From contig JBNAVK010000008.1 in NCBI GenBank assembly GCA_049700435.1, forward strand, positions 1 through 38,331: a stretch of 38,331 nt of DNA. Reading direction: 5' to 3'. The position numbers were made by a program, and so were the translations under genes. The notes beneath the pieces were generated by a model that worked only from the letters and a program-made list of their open reading frames with translations, did not search any database and had not been told where the DNA came from. The stretch is from JAVZLH01 sp049700435 (GTDB lineage: Archaea; Thermoproteota; Bathyarchaeia; Bathyarchaeales; Bathycorpusculaceae). The number at the start of each line of letters is the position of its first letter. Positions within the stretch are counted from its first letter, which is position 1. Below are positions 1 to 7,873 of the stretch, piece after piece.

Positions 1-48
1 CCTCCTCCAACCAAGTATCAGAGGATGCTTATATTAAATTTGCCAGAG

Positions 49-900
49 TTAGGGCGTAGATAAGATATCTAAGGCTACTTGATACCAATTTGGCCCCGTC
101 GACCTAACAACGCGGCCATAACGAATTTCAAATGATGTTGTCAAACTTTGAAGTTTTTCAACAACCTTCAACTTAACTTTTTCAACGGGATTTTCGTTTC
201 GTTTGGCGTGTTCAAAATCGTAATAGTGTATCCAGCCGCCAGTGTTTTTTAACGCTAAAATGGCATATGGCGCGTATTCAAGGGCTTTTTCAGGCAAGGG
301 CATGAGAACTCTGTCTGCTAATTTGCTAAGCTTTGTTTGAATTATGTCTTTTGCATCGCCAAGCATTGGAACCACTTTTCCAAAAACGCCATTAACCCTA
401 ATGTTTTCCTGCATAAACTGATAAGCCGCAGGGTTGACGTCGATTGAATATACTTTTTGAGCTTTTGAATGCTTTGCAATAACCATGGAAAAACAGCCAA
501 CTCCCGCGAACATGTTCACAACAACCTCTCCGTTCTTAACTAGTTTTGCAATTCGCATTCTTTCAAAGAAAAGCCTCGGCGAAAAGTAACATTTTGCTAC
601 ATCGACGGAAAATTGGCAGCCAGATTCTCTGTGGACTGTGACTGTTTTATTTTCACCGGCAATGTACTCCAGTTTTCTAAGCCTAAAATCTCCGGAGACG
701 GGGGTTGTTTGAGCTAAAACTGTTTTAACGTTTTTGTGAATGGTCAAGATGGCTTCTGCAATTATCTTGCCATACCTCTCTGATTCTTCAGTTAAGCGTA
801 GTATTGCGATGTCTCCAACAATGTCATATGAATTGTAAATGTAGGCTAGGTTTCTCTCTGGAACAAAGTTTGAAAGGATGTTTTTCAACCGTCTTTTCAA
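49..900 (-). CDS. Trm5/Taw2-family tRNA(G37) methyltransferase
   Basis: A class I SAM-dependent methyltransferase of the Trm5/TYW2 family, 283 aa. Known members modify position 37 of tRNA, either making m1G37 (Trm5) or transferring the aminocarboxypropyl group in wyosine synthesis (Taw2). Visible signs are the FSPRL-x2-ERMR segment (about residues 106-115) that precedes the Rossmann fold, the SAM-binding FAGVGCFS loop (131-138), an acidic IDVNP end of strand 2 (153-157), and MPLPEKALEY (200-209) at the NLP/NPP-motif position. The ERMR segment and MPLPEKA favour Trm5 over Taw2, but I cannot separate them securely. It is divergent from rpoP, and the TATA-like element at 914-926 predicts a nearly leaderless transcript. 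A Taw1 gene lies about 4 kb away, consistent with a wyosine pathway. Confidence 0.85.
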   Translation of the reverse strand: MKRRLKNILSNFVPERNLAYIYNSYDIVGDIAILRLTEESERYGKIIAEAILTIHKNVKTVLAQTTPVSGDFRLRKLEYIAGENKTVTVHRESGCQFSVDVAKCYFSPRLFFERMRIAKLVKNGEVVVNMFAGVGCFSMVIAKHSKAQKVYSIDVNPAAYQFMQENIRVNGVFGKVVPMLGDAKDIIQTKLSKLADRVLMPLPEKALEYAPYAILALKNTGGWIHYYDFEHAKRNENPVEKVKLKVVEKLQSLTTSFEIRYGRVVRSTGPNWYQVALDILSTP

Positions 901-913
901 GTTTCATTCTTCC

Positions 914-926
914 AACTATAAAATAG
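914..926 (-). promoter_or_regulatory. TATA-like box for the Trm5-family gene
   Basis: The minus strand reads CTATTTTATAGTT here, 14-26 bases upstream of the start at 900. With the usual archaeal spacing of about 25 bases to the transcription start, this implies a leaderless or nearly leaderless mRNA. No ribosome binding site is visible. Confidence 0.4.
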
Positions 927-940
927 TAATTTCTCGGAAA

Positions 941-950
941 CATTTAAAAG
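941..950 (+). promoter_or_regulatory. TATA-like box for rpoP
   Basis: CATTTAAAAG lies about 40 bases upstream of the rpoP start at 986. This gives a predicted transcription start near 970 and a short leader containing the purine-rich GGGAAAGGGAAG. Confidence 0.45.
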
Positions 951-985
951 CAGAACAGTTCCCTTGTAGGGAAAGGGAAGAAAAC

Positions 986-1153
986 ATGGAAAAGACGCCT
1001 ACCGGAATTGTCTATGAATGTGTGAGATGCGGGTCGAAGGTTCCCAGCGAAGAACTGGAGCTTCGCGGCGGAGAAATAAAATGCATAGTTTGCGGATACA
1101 GGATTTTGAAAAAAATCAAGCCACCCGTTGTTAAGCGCGTTCAAGCTAAATAA
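986..1153 (+). CDS. rpoP: DNA-directed RNA polymerase subunit P (Rpo12)
   Basis: Small zinc-ribbon subunit of archaeal RNA polymerase (homologue of eukaryotic Rpb12), about 55 aa. The two zinc half-sites are CVRCG and CIVCG, followed by the family-typical basic tail YRILKKIKPPVVKRV. The open frame extends upstream to 878, but the conserved protein begins at the ATG at 986, which follows a purine-rich AGGGAAAGGGAAG and fits the TATA-like box at 941-950. I therefore reject the longer start. It is divergent from the Trm5-like gene, with only 85 bases between the two starts. Confidence 0.93.
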   Translation: MEKTPTGIVYECVRCGSKVPSEELELRGGEIKCIVCGYRILKKIKPPVVKRVQAK

Positions 1154-1207
1154 AAAAGGATGTGCCGCCCGAGTCTGGCTTTGAACTTGCTGAACTAATC
1201 GCTGAAG

Positions 1208-1504
1208 CTAGAAGATTTCTTTTTCTCCAATTTTGCGAAAGGCTCTGCCGCGAAGCTTTATGGCTGGACCAGTAACTTCTTCAGGTTGTTTCTCGACAGT
1301 TTTTCTTTTTACGGTTTCTCCGCACACGCCTTTTGGAAGGAGACGTCTTTTCACGCAGATAGCGTATGTGCAGTTTGCAACGTTGCAAGGTTCTTCTGTC
1401 CATCTACACCATACACCGTCTTTTCTGTAGATAATGGCGTTCTTTGTGCACTTGAAAGATTGACATTGTGGAGAACAAATTTTCACTTGTGCCAATATAT
1501 GCAC
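1208..1504 (-). CDS. Uncharacterised 8-cysteine small protein
   Basis: I do not recognise this 98-aa protein. It has eight cysteines at about residues 10, 14, 19, 33, 40, 45, 50 and 61, all in the first two thirds, and a basic C-terminus rich in K, R and E. The pattern suggests a metal-binding or iron-sulfur fold, or a disulfide-bonded domain. There is no signal peptide. The start is GTG at 1504 with AAAGGT just upstream, but TTG at 1495 or GTG at 1486 are possible. It is convergent with rpoP. Function unknown; that it is a real gene is supported mainly by its cysteine regularity and the lack of a better frame here. Confidence 0.6.
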   Translation of the reverse strand: MHILAQVKICSPQCQSFKCTKNAIIYRKDGVWCRWTEEPCNVANCTYAICVKRRLLPKGVCGETVKRKTVEKQPEEVTGPAIKLRGRAFRKIGEKEIF

Positions 1505-1609
1505 AACCTTTGACGCAAAATTTTACTTTTCTACACCACGTTTTCCTATAAAGAAGTTGTTGGAGTGAATTGATATAAACTTTTTTCCTTCAAACTCCTT
1601 ATTTCAACT

Positions 1610-3691
1610 CTAACCTGCACTTTTCTTTGCCGCAGAGCTTCTCCTTCGGTGAATTTCTAACAGAAGAACTATTGCAACAGTAACCGCAATTATTATTATC
1701 GTCGCCAGTTGGCCAGCTTCCACAAGGAATCCAGCCAATGAGATATACTTCTCTATTTTAATTTGTATAGCGGTGGAATACTCAACGTAGTAGTTTTTGG
1801 CGACGCAAACCTGCGTCTGTCCCGGCAAGTAAACGACCACTTGTATGTCTCCACCGATTAAGTCGCTAAACTCAGCTACGCCACCAGAGTTTGTCTGTTT
1901 TGGCTGTATGTTTAATCCTTGGCGTAACACAGTTACATTTGCGCCAGCGATTGGTTGCCCAAAATAGTCGACAACTTGCACTGTGAGGGTTAACCCGTAA
2001 AGTTTGCAGCTTAAAGGCAGAGTTGCGCTTCCATTGGTCAAGTCAACGGTTCCCTTATTAATTTTTATTCCATAGGCGTAAACTTCCACGTAATACTTTC
2101 CCATAGCGCAATCAAAGATTGCAACCCCGTTAACCGTCACATTCTCGTAATATAATCCTCCCATGAACTCTAGAACTTTAACTGTGGCGTTTATTGGCGC
2201 GTTGGCGGCGTTCGGGTTTGTCACGTTCACTTTCAACGAGTATGTTGGACAAACTACTGTTACATTATACCAAGCCACGGGTTCTTCGTTTACGAGCAAC
2301 ATTGAAATCCTCGTGGTGTTAAATATCACATCATAACGTGAAGAGTTTAATTGGTAGCTGGCGTTAGGCAACAACGAATGGAATTCCGCTACGCCGTTGA
2401 TGTCTGTAGTTAGCGTCCGATTATCCAGCTGTGATGTCAAATCAATTTTAACTTCAGGCAAGCGAACTTCATTTTCACCTTTGATGGCTATGGCGATAAC
2501 TTTCATGTTGGTGAGGTTACAGACTATATCGAAGGATGCTGCGCCGCTAACCTCTATTGTGGTTTCATTAACTTTTTGTTCCTTAAAATATGCTTGCAAA
2601 TTGTAGCTTCCAATTTCAAGCGTTAAATGTGCTATTCCATCCGAGCCTGTTGTCTTGTTTACAACAGATTTGCCATCTTCATAAACTCGAACAGCAACGC
2701 TTTGCACAGTTTCACCCGCGAGGTTTCGGGCGGTAACGTTAACATCGAACCCTGGAACGCTGAAGTGTTGGAAATCTGGCACTCTCTTTTCTGTTGGAGG
2801 GCTTGAGGTTGAAGTTATGTTCACCGTGTATTCGCCTATTGTGGCATTCATGGGAATCGTCCAGTTTGCGTAAACGAAGCCTAAATCGTCAGCTTGCACG
2901 TCTGTTTGGTTAGAAAGTACTTCTGTTCCAAAAAGTATCTTTACCGTAACATTCTCGTATTGCTGGTAGCCCGCCGCTTTAATGTTTACTGTGTCGCCTC
3001 TATGGTATTCTGCGCGGTCTGTTAAACCTATGAAAAATGTGTCTGTTGCCAGAGTTTCGTTGAAAGAAACCGTGTAGGTTCCAGTATAGTTTGTGTGGGC
3101 ACCACCGCCAAAAGCGTCTGGGTATGTTATGGTTGCGTTTCCAATTCCAGTGTCGGTGGTGTTTGAAAGAGTTACAAGCGCTGAATACGTTTCATTGGAG
3201 GGAGTGGGCGCTTCAACAGTTACGTTTGCAACGTAAACGACGTTTGCTTCCCCCCCAGTTACACTTACTGAAATTTCGACTGTTGCGTTCTCTTGCAGTT
3301 GTTCAGGTGGCGTAGGCGTGCTTATTTGGATGTAGTATGTGGTTTCTATTACAAACCATGACGTGGCGTTAATGTTTGCAGTAACATCCGATAAAGTTAA
3401 CGTGTAGTTTCCTTTTGGAAGTGTGGGAACAAGGAATGATGCGTTTACATTGTTTTCTGCGGCAGTTTCGTTCACCACAAGGGCATCACCAAACCAAATT
3501 TGATATAAACCGTTTGTCGTGTTTATGGTTCCAATAACGCGGACAGTGTCTCCAACATTCCCTGTTTGGGTTTCCGGAGAAATAGAAGTGATTTCCACAT
3601 CAACAGCCTTCACATGCGGAAGAAACAGTTGTGAAAACATTGTTAAGGTTAGTAAGGTAATTAACGCAATTATGATTGCTTTTTTATTCAA
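1610..3691 (-). CDS. Secreted, C-terminally anchored Ig/CNA-B-like surface protein
   Basis: A 693-aa predicted cell-surface protein. Residues 1-29 form a signal peptide (basic MNKK, then a hydrophobic core ending near HVKA). The body is a string of beta-sandwich repeats: an IPT/Ig-like first domain (about 30-120), Ig-like segments (120-320), then several carboxypeptidase-regulatory/CNA-B-like repeats recognisable by phrases such as SDGIAHLTLEIGSY and NSGGVAEFSDL. Many NxS/T sequons suggest heavy N-glycosylation. A membrane span at about 659-679 is followed by a basic tail (HRRR...AAKKSAG), so it is anchored with its bulk outside. The start is TTG at 3691, supported by GGAGAG nine bases upstream; the nearby ATG is out of frame. 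It could be an S-layer-associated or adhesin-like protein; no specific family is assigned. Confidence 0.85.
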   Translation of the reverse strand: MNKKAIIIALITLLTLTMFSQLFLPHVKAVDVEITSISPETQTGNVGDTVRVIGTINTTNGLYQIWFGDALVVNETAAENNVNASFLVPTLPKGNYTLTLSDVTANINATSWFVIETTYYIQISTPTPPEQLQENATVEISVSVTGGEANVVYVANVTVEAPTPSNETYSALVTLSNTTDTGIGNATITYPDAFGGGAHTNYTGTYTVSFNETLATDTFFIGLTDRAEYHRGDTVNIKAAGYQQYENVTVKILFGTEVLSNQTDVQADDLGFVYANWTIPMNATIGEYTVNITSTSSPPTEKRVPDFQHFSVPGFDVNVTARNLAGETVQSVAVRVYEDGKSVVNKTTGSDGIAHLTLEIGSYNLQAYFKEQKVNETTIEVSGAASFDIVCNLTNMKVIAIAIKGENEVRLPEVKIDLTSQLDNRTLTTDINGVAEFHSLLPNASYQLNSSRYDVIFNTTRISMLLVNEEPVAWYNVTVVCPTYSLKVNVTNPNAANAPINATVKVLEFMGGLYYENVTVNGVAIFDCAMGKYYVEVYAYGIKINKGTVDLTNGSATLPLSCKLYGLTLTVQVVDYFGQPIAGANVTVLRQGLNIQPKQTNSGGVAEFSDLIGGDIQVVVYLPGQTQVCVAKNYYVEYSTAIQIKIEKYISLAGFLVEAGQLATIIIIAVTVAIVLLLEIHRRRSSAAKKSAG

Positions 3692-3700
3692 ACTTCATTA

Positions 3701-3706
3701 CTCTCC
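3701..3706 (-). promoter_or_regulatory. Ribosome binding site that fixes a TTG start
   Basis: GGAGAG on the minus strand lies nine bases before the TTG at 3691. An ATG between the two is out of frame and runs into a stop after four codons, so TTG is the likely start of the surface protein. Confidence 0.5.
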
Positions 3707-3830
3707 AACTGCTGCAGTGTTTCTCATTGCAATGTGAAACATTTACTATCAAGAGAACATTTTAAACTTTACCTTTGTTTGGCGAGAAACCTTTGGGATG
3801 GATAGAATTTGCCTTGGCTTACAGAAACTA

Positions 3831-3838
3831 CTTAAATG
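3831..3838 (+). promoter_or_regulatory. TATA-like box for the SHMT-like gene
   Basis: CTTAAATG lies about 40-47 bases upstream of the ATG at 3878. This predicts a transcription start near 3860 and a short leader carrying GAGGGT. Confidence 0.35.
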
Positions 3839-3877
3839 AAGAAAATCAACTATTAGCCCAAACTCGAGGGTTGCTGC

Positions 3878-5059
3878 ATGATTGAAGACATTTTAAGTTT
3901 GGTTAAGAAGCATGAAGAGTGGCGCGGAAAACAATGCCTTAACCTTATTCCCTCCGAAAATGTCATGAGCCCAACTGTTAAAGCCCTTCTCTCATCAGAT
4001 TTCGGAAGCCGCTACACCGCAAGAGACCGTTTTTACATGGGAACAAAATTTACTGATGAGCTGGAAAAGTATGGCGAGAAACTTGCAAAGGAAGTGTTCA
4101 AGGCTGAAACAGCAGACTTACGCCCACTGTCAGGGCACATCGCAGATTTGACATTCATAGCCAACTTCACCAAACCAAAGGACATTTTAATGTGCGTTTC
4201 GCCAGAAGATGGCGGATACCCAGGCATGTGGAAACAGGGATTAGCTGGACTTTTACATCTTAAAACTGTGCCTTTTCCCTTTTCAAAGGACAAAATGAAC
4301 ATCAACATCGAGGAGGCTAAGGGAACTATAAAGCGTGTCAAGCCAAAAATGATTGTTTTTGGTGCAAGCTTAATCACTTTTCCACACCCAGTTAGAGAAT
4401 TGGCTGAAACTGCTAGGGAAAGCGGCGCAATTGTAGGATATGATGGCTCTCATGTTTTGGGGCTGATTGCTGGCGGAGAATTTCAGGACCCATTAAGGGA
4501 AGGAGCATGCGCCCTTTTCGGCTCCACCCACAAGACATTCTTTGGTCCACAAGGAGGCATAATTTTGGCAGACAAGGAGCATGGAGAAATCCTTAAAGAG
4601 AGAATTTATCCAGCCTTTGTGGATAATGCCCATTGGAACCGCATTGCAGCTTTGACTATGGCGCTAGCTGAAATGAAAAGTTTCGGCAAAGCCTACGCAA
4701 AGCAAGTGATTGCTAACTCGCAAGTTTTAGCTAAAGCCCTCTACGATTATGGTTTTCCAGTAATATGTGAACATCTGGGCTTTACTAAGTCACATCAGAT
4801 TATTCTGAGATATGATGGTGAAGAACGTGGCAGGCTGGTGGCTGAAAAGCTTCAGCAAGCAAATATAATAACTGATTGCGTCATCAGAATCGGCACAGGT
4901 GAGGTTACGAGGCGCGGCATGAAGGAGGGGGAGATGCTGAAAATTGCGGAGCTAATCAAGCGAACAGTCTTAGACGGAGAAAACCCCGACAATATTAGAA
5001 TGGAAGTTGCCAAACTTTGCGCTGAATTTCAAAAAATCGGGTTCTGTTTTGAAACTTAG
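3878..5059 (+). CDS. Serine hydroxymethyltransferase-like PLP enzyme (divergent)
   Basis: Fold-type I PLP enzyme most similar to serine hydroxymethyltransferase, which interconverts serine and glycine with a pterin C1 carrier. Visible motifs: LIPSENVMSP (23-32), LRPLSGHIAD (81-90), YDGSH (188-192, the Asp that pairs with the PLP nitrogen), and STHKTFFGPQGG (216-227) with K219 as the Schiff-base lysine. At 393 aa it is shorter than the usual 415-430. Two canonical features look altered: the YAEGYPG loop carrying the folate-handling Glu is contracted to YTARDRF, and the region of the PLP-stacking His (HGGH) reads EDGGY. It may be a lineage-specific SHMT or a relative with another aldol-type reaction. 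It starts at ATG with its own TATA-like box and precedes taw1 by 56 bases. Confidence 0.75.
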   Translation: MIEDILSLVKKHEEWRGKQCLNLIPSENVMSPTVKALLSSDFGSRYTARDRFYMGTKFTDELEKYGEKLAKEVFKAETADLRPLSGHIADLTFIANFTKPKDILMCVSPEDGGYPGMWKQGLAGLLHLKTVPFPFSKDKMNINIEEAKGTIKRVKPKMIVFGASLITFPHPVRELAETARESGAIVGYDGSHVLGLIAGGEFQDPLREGACALFGSTHKTFFGPQGGIILADKEHGEILKERIYPAFVDNAHWNRIAALTMALAEMKSFGKAYAKQVIANSQVLAKALYDYGFPVICEHLGFTKSHQIILRYDGEERGRLVAEKLQQANIITDCVIRIGTGEVTRRGMKEGEMLKIAELIKRTVLDGENPDNIRMEVAKLCAEFQKIGFCFET

Positions 5060-5115
5060 CATGAGTTTGCTTTATTTTGCCGTTTCCCATTTTATTCCTA
5101 ACAAGCAATTGGTAA

Positions 5116-6087
5116 GTGAAAACGTTGGAGACTTTGGTTCCGCAGTCCCTCATAAATGCTCTGAAGAAGCAGAAATATCATTTTGTTGGTAGACACTCCG
5201 CTGTTAAAAGATGCAGATGGCTCTATGAAACTCTAATCAACGATAGGGCATGTTACAAGCAGAAGTTTTACGGAATAAAAACGCACCAGTGCATACAAAT
5301 GACGCCGGCAGTCTTTTACTGTACACAAAAGTGCTTGTTCTGTTGGAGAGCGCAGAGTGGCGACCTACAAATCACGTGGGATGAGATGCGATTACCAAAA
5401 TGGGATTCTCCCGAAGAAATAGTCGAAAAGTGCATTGAAGCCCAGCTTAAAATTTTAAGCGGATACAAAGGTAATCCTAAAGCCAACAAGCAAAAGTTTG
5501 CGGAAGCCCTAACCCCTAAGCATGCTGCCATAAGCTTGACTGGTGAACCAACACTTTATGAGCCCTTAGGGGAACTGATGAAAGCTTTTCACAGGAGAGG
5601 TTTCACCACCTTTCTTGTTTCAAATGGAACCGTGCCTTCAGCTTTGGCAGAGTTAAGCGAAGAGCCAACGCAATTATACGTTTCTGTATGTGCTCCAGAC
5701 GAGGAGTCATTTAAGCGTGTTTGTCGTCCTCAAATTCCAAACGTGTGGGAGAGGCTGAATGAAACTTTGGCTCTTCTGCCAAGCTTCAACTGTCCAACGG
5801 TCATTCGTATAACGCTGGTTCGTGGGTATAATATGGAAAATATTGGGGGTTACGCGAAGCTTGTTGAGAAAGCTAACCCAACTTATGTTGAGCCTAAAGC
5901 TTACATGCATGTTGGGTTTTCTAGGCTTAGACTCGGCTATGAAGGCATGCCGAATCATAAAGAAGTACGGGATTTTGCAGAGCGACTAGCGAGTGAAACT
6001 GGTTATAAAATTATTGATGAGTCATGTGAAAGCCGCGTTGTTTTGTTGAGCAGACTTGAGAGACCTATTAAGTTTGGTAGCGGATAG
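5116..6087 (+). CDS. taw1: 4-demethylwyosine synthase (radical SAM, TYW1/Taw1)
   Basis: Radical SAM enzyme that condenses pyruvate with m1G37 of tRNA-Phe to form the tricyclic wyosine core. The radical-SAM cluster motif is C69-x3-C73-x2-C76, followed by W77. Upstream lie C33, C46 and C59, each 13 residues apart; this is the spacing known for the second 4Fe-4S cluster of archaeal Taw1. SLTGEPTLYEPLGEL and the SNGT strand are typical SAM-binding parts of the barrel. At 323 aa it is normal archaeal length and lacks the flavodoxin domain of eukaryotic TYW1. The start is GTG at 5116 preceded by GGTAA. It works downstream of a Trm5-type enzyme, and a Trm5-family gene is at the left end of the window. 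Confidence 0.93.
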   Translation: MKTLETLVPQSLINALKKQKYHFVGRHSAVKRCRWLYETLINDRACYKQKFYGIKTHQCIQMTPAVFYCTQKCLFCWRAQSGDLQITWDEMRLPKWDSPEEIVEKCIEAQLKILSGYKGNPKANKQKFAEALTPKHAAISLTGEPTLYEPLGELMKAFHRRGFTTFLVSNGTVPSALAELSEEPTQLYVSVCAPDEESFKRVCRPQIPNVWERLNETLALLPSFNCPTVIRITLVRGYNMENIGGYAKLVEKANPTYVEPKAYMHVGFSRLRLGYEGMPNHKEVRDFAERLASETGYKIIDESCESRVVLLSRLERPIKFGSG

Positions 6088-6158
6088 TTGCAAATGATTC
6101 AAATATGCAAGGTATTAATTTATGATAAGCTTTTACCTATGAATCACTTAAGAATAAA

Positions 6159-6168
6159 CCTTAAATAG
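6159..6168 (+). promoter_or_regulatory. TATA-like box for the small AbrB-like gene
   Basis: CCTTAAATAG lies about 54-63 bases upstream of the ATG at 6222. It predicts transcription starting near 6190, and so a new unit after taw1. Confidence 0.35.
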
Positions 6169-6221
6169 TATTTCAGCTATTAGCCTAAGTCTTAAACCAA
6201 AAATTGAATCTGGGTGTCAAT

Positions 6222-6419
6222 ATGGTTAGCGAAGGAAGAGGACGATTGTTCAGAAGAAAAGACGGCAAATTCCTCATATACCTGCCAAAAGACCTAGCTG
6301 AAGACAGCATGTTTCCATTCAAAGGTTCAGACTCCATATTTGTTAAAGTGAGCTTCAAAATAGGAGACGACAAACTCATCATAGAAAAATGGAAAGAGCC
6401 AGAGCAGCCAGGAACCTAG
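6222..6419 (+). CDS. Small conserved archaeal protein, AbrB/SpoVT-like fold possible
   Basis: A 65-aa protein beginning at the ATG at 6222; an upstream in-frame TTG at 6204 is less likely, because GGGTGT sits about five bases before the ATG. The segment GKFLIYLPKDLAEDSMFPF followed by VKVSFKIGDDKLIIEKW resembles swapped-hairpin AbrB/MazE-like proteins, where a short IYLPK strand precedes a helix. That family mostly binds DNA, so it may be a small regulator, but the assignment rests on pattern only. It has its own TATA-like box and precedes the translin gene by about 100 bases. Confidence 0.6.
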   Translation: MVSEGRGRLFRRKDGKFLIYLPKDLAEDSMFPFKGSDSIFVKVSFKIGDDKLIIEKWKEPEQPGT

Positions 6420-6450
6420 CAACTAGCGCATTCAAAAATCCCTCACCCAC

Positions 6451-6460
6451 CTTTTTAAAC
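6451..6460 (+). promoter_or_regulatory. TATA-like box for the translin-EndoV-HD unit
   Basis: CTTTTTAAAC lies about 63-72 bases upstream of the translin ATG. It predicts a leader of roughly 40 bases ending in AGTGGTGT before the start. Confidence 0.35.
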
Positions 6461-6522
6461 CAGAAAGCATACAAATACTTCACCACATACTTCTCTAAAA
6501 GCAGAAGTGGTGTAAAATTAAA

Positions 6523-7179
6523 ATGCCGACGTTAAAAACAGTTCTGAAGGAAATAAGGAAGGAGCTAAAGGAAAAAGAGAAGGTGCGAGAAGAAGCCCAA
6601 AAAAACATGAGAAAAGCAACAAGTCTTTCCAAGCAAGCCATACTTCTCATTCACCAAAAAAGGCTGGGGGAGGCAAAGAAACTCATAGGAAAAACAAGAG
6701 AAATTTTCTTAAGACTTAGCAACCTTTCAACAAAATACCCAGACATCATCTACAGCGGCCTTTTAAGCTCTGCACTCCAAGAATATTCTGAAGCAAACAT
6801 CTTTTTGAAACTAATAGAAGAGTCAAGATTCATAACGCCGAAGGAAATAAACGTTCCCTCAGTTGATTTTGTACTTGGATTAGCTGATGTTATAGGAGAA
6901 TACAGGCGTTTGGCTTTAGATGCTTTACGAGAAGGAGATGTTGAAAAGGGGGAAAAGTGCCTACAAATAATGGATGAAGTCTACACTGAACTTATGGCTA
7001 TGGATGAGGCTTACATGCTTGTTCCTGGTCTTAGGAGAAAATGTGATGTCGCAAGGAAAATTATCGAAACCACGCGTGGAGACTTAACACAGGAAGTCAG
7101 GAGAAAATCGTTAGAAGACCATTTAAAGCGCCTTGAAAGTCTTCAGCAAAAAGGCGCCGAGATAAGAAAAGGTAAATGA
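6523..7179 (+). CDS. Translin family protein
   Basis: An all-helical, charged 218-aa protein that matches archaeal translin homologues. Translin/TRAX proteins form octameric shells that bind single-stranded RNA or DNA, and the TRAX-type subunit can be an RNase. The N-terminal helix is strongly coiled (EIRKELKEKEKVREEAQKNM). The family-typical stretch FVLGLADVIGEYRRLALDAL (about 116-135) is followed by DVEKGEKCLQIMDEVYTELMAMD. The gene ends one base before the GTG of endonuclease V, so the two are very likely co-transcribed and translationally coupled. Whether it has nuclease activity cannot be judged here. Confidence 0.85.
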   Translation: MPTLKTVLKEIRKELKEKEKVREEAQKNMRKATSLSKQAILLIHQKRLGEAKKLIGKTREIFLRLSNLSTKYPDIIYSGLLSSALQEYSEANIFLKLIEESRFITPKEINVPSVDFVLGLADVIGEYRRLALDALREGDVEKGEKCLQIMDEVYTELMAMDEAYMLVPGLRRKCDVARKIIETTRGDLTQEVRRKSLEDHLKRLESLQQKGAEIRKGK

Positions 7180-7180
7180 A

Positions 7181-7864
7181 GTGAACATGAAAAGCGTGTT
7201 GACTCGTTTTTCAGTTGAAAAAGCTCGTAGAACTCAGTTGCGGCTGTCAAAGCAAATAACATTTGAGGATAGGCTGCCAGAAGAAATCAAGCATGTTGCA
7301 GGAGTTGATGTTGCCTATACGCGAGATGTCGCCATAGGCGCCGTGGCAGTTCTAGATTATGCCTCTCTAAAGCTTGTTGAGGCGCAAACAGCCCTTTACA
7401 AAACCCGTTTTCCATATATTCCGACACTACTCTCCTTTAGGGAAACGCCGCCAGCGGTTTTCTGCATCATAAAGTTGAAGGTAAAACCGGATGTTTTCCT
7501 CGTTGATGGACACGGTTTCGCACATCCATATCGCTGCGGATTTGCAAGCCACCTGGGACTCGTAATTAATAAGCCAACTATAGGCGTCGCAAAAAGCATT
7601 CTGCTTCATAATGTCAGAGAATTGAAAATCGAAGATGATGTTGTTCTCCTTAAGCGGGATGACGAAATTGTTGGGGCGGCTGTGACAACAAAGCATGGAT
7701 GTAAGCCCGTTTATGTTAGCGTTGGACACATGATTTCGTTGGAAACAGCCGTCAAAATCGTCAAAAACTGCACGCGCAACAGCCGAATCCCAGAGCCAAT
7801 TCTGAAAGCGCATGAAATAGCAGATGCTGAGAAACGAAAAATCAATATTGCCTCTACCCCTTAA
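7181..7864 (+). CDS. nfi: Endonuclease V
   Basis: Endonuclease V cleaves the second phosphodiester 3' of inosine (deaminated adenine) in DNA, and in many organisms in RNA. Visible signature residues: D43 in GVDVAY, E88 in LLSFRETPP, D109 in FLVDGHGFAHP and K138 in PTIGVAKSIL, matching the metal-binding and catalytic set of the family. RFPYIPTLLSFRE is the conserved wedge region. Length 227 aa is normal. The start is taken as GTG at 7181, seven bases after an AGGT-type site; ATG at 7187 is an alternative. It lies between translin (1-base gap) and the HD protein (9-base gap), in one operon. Confidence 0.95.
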   Translation: MNMKSVLTRFSVEKARRTQLRLSKQITFEDRLPEEIKHVAGVDVAYTRDVAIGAVAVLDYASLKLVEAQTALYKTRFPYIPTLLSFRETPPAVFCIIKLKVKPDVFLVDGHGFAHPYRCGFASHLGLVINKPTIGVAKSILLHNVRELKIEDDVVLLKRDDEIVGAAVTTKHGCKPVYVSVGHMISLETAVKIVKNCTRNSRIPEPILKAHEIADAEKRKINIASTP

Positions 7865-7873
7865 CAATAGGAA

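Noticed and set aside
1160..1275. Short plus-strand frame after rpoP (starts near GTG 1162, reads VPPESGFELAELIAEAR...)
   Set aside because: The opening looks protein-like and Pcc1 or other small genes often follow rpoP, but the frame closes after about 37 codons, overlaps the 3' end of the 8-cysteine gene, and matches no family I recognise.
5007..5192. 61-aa frame bridging the SHMT-like gene end and the taw1 start
   Set aside because: Overlaps both genes in another frame; no conserved features.
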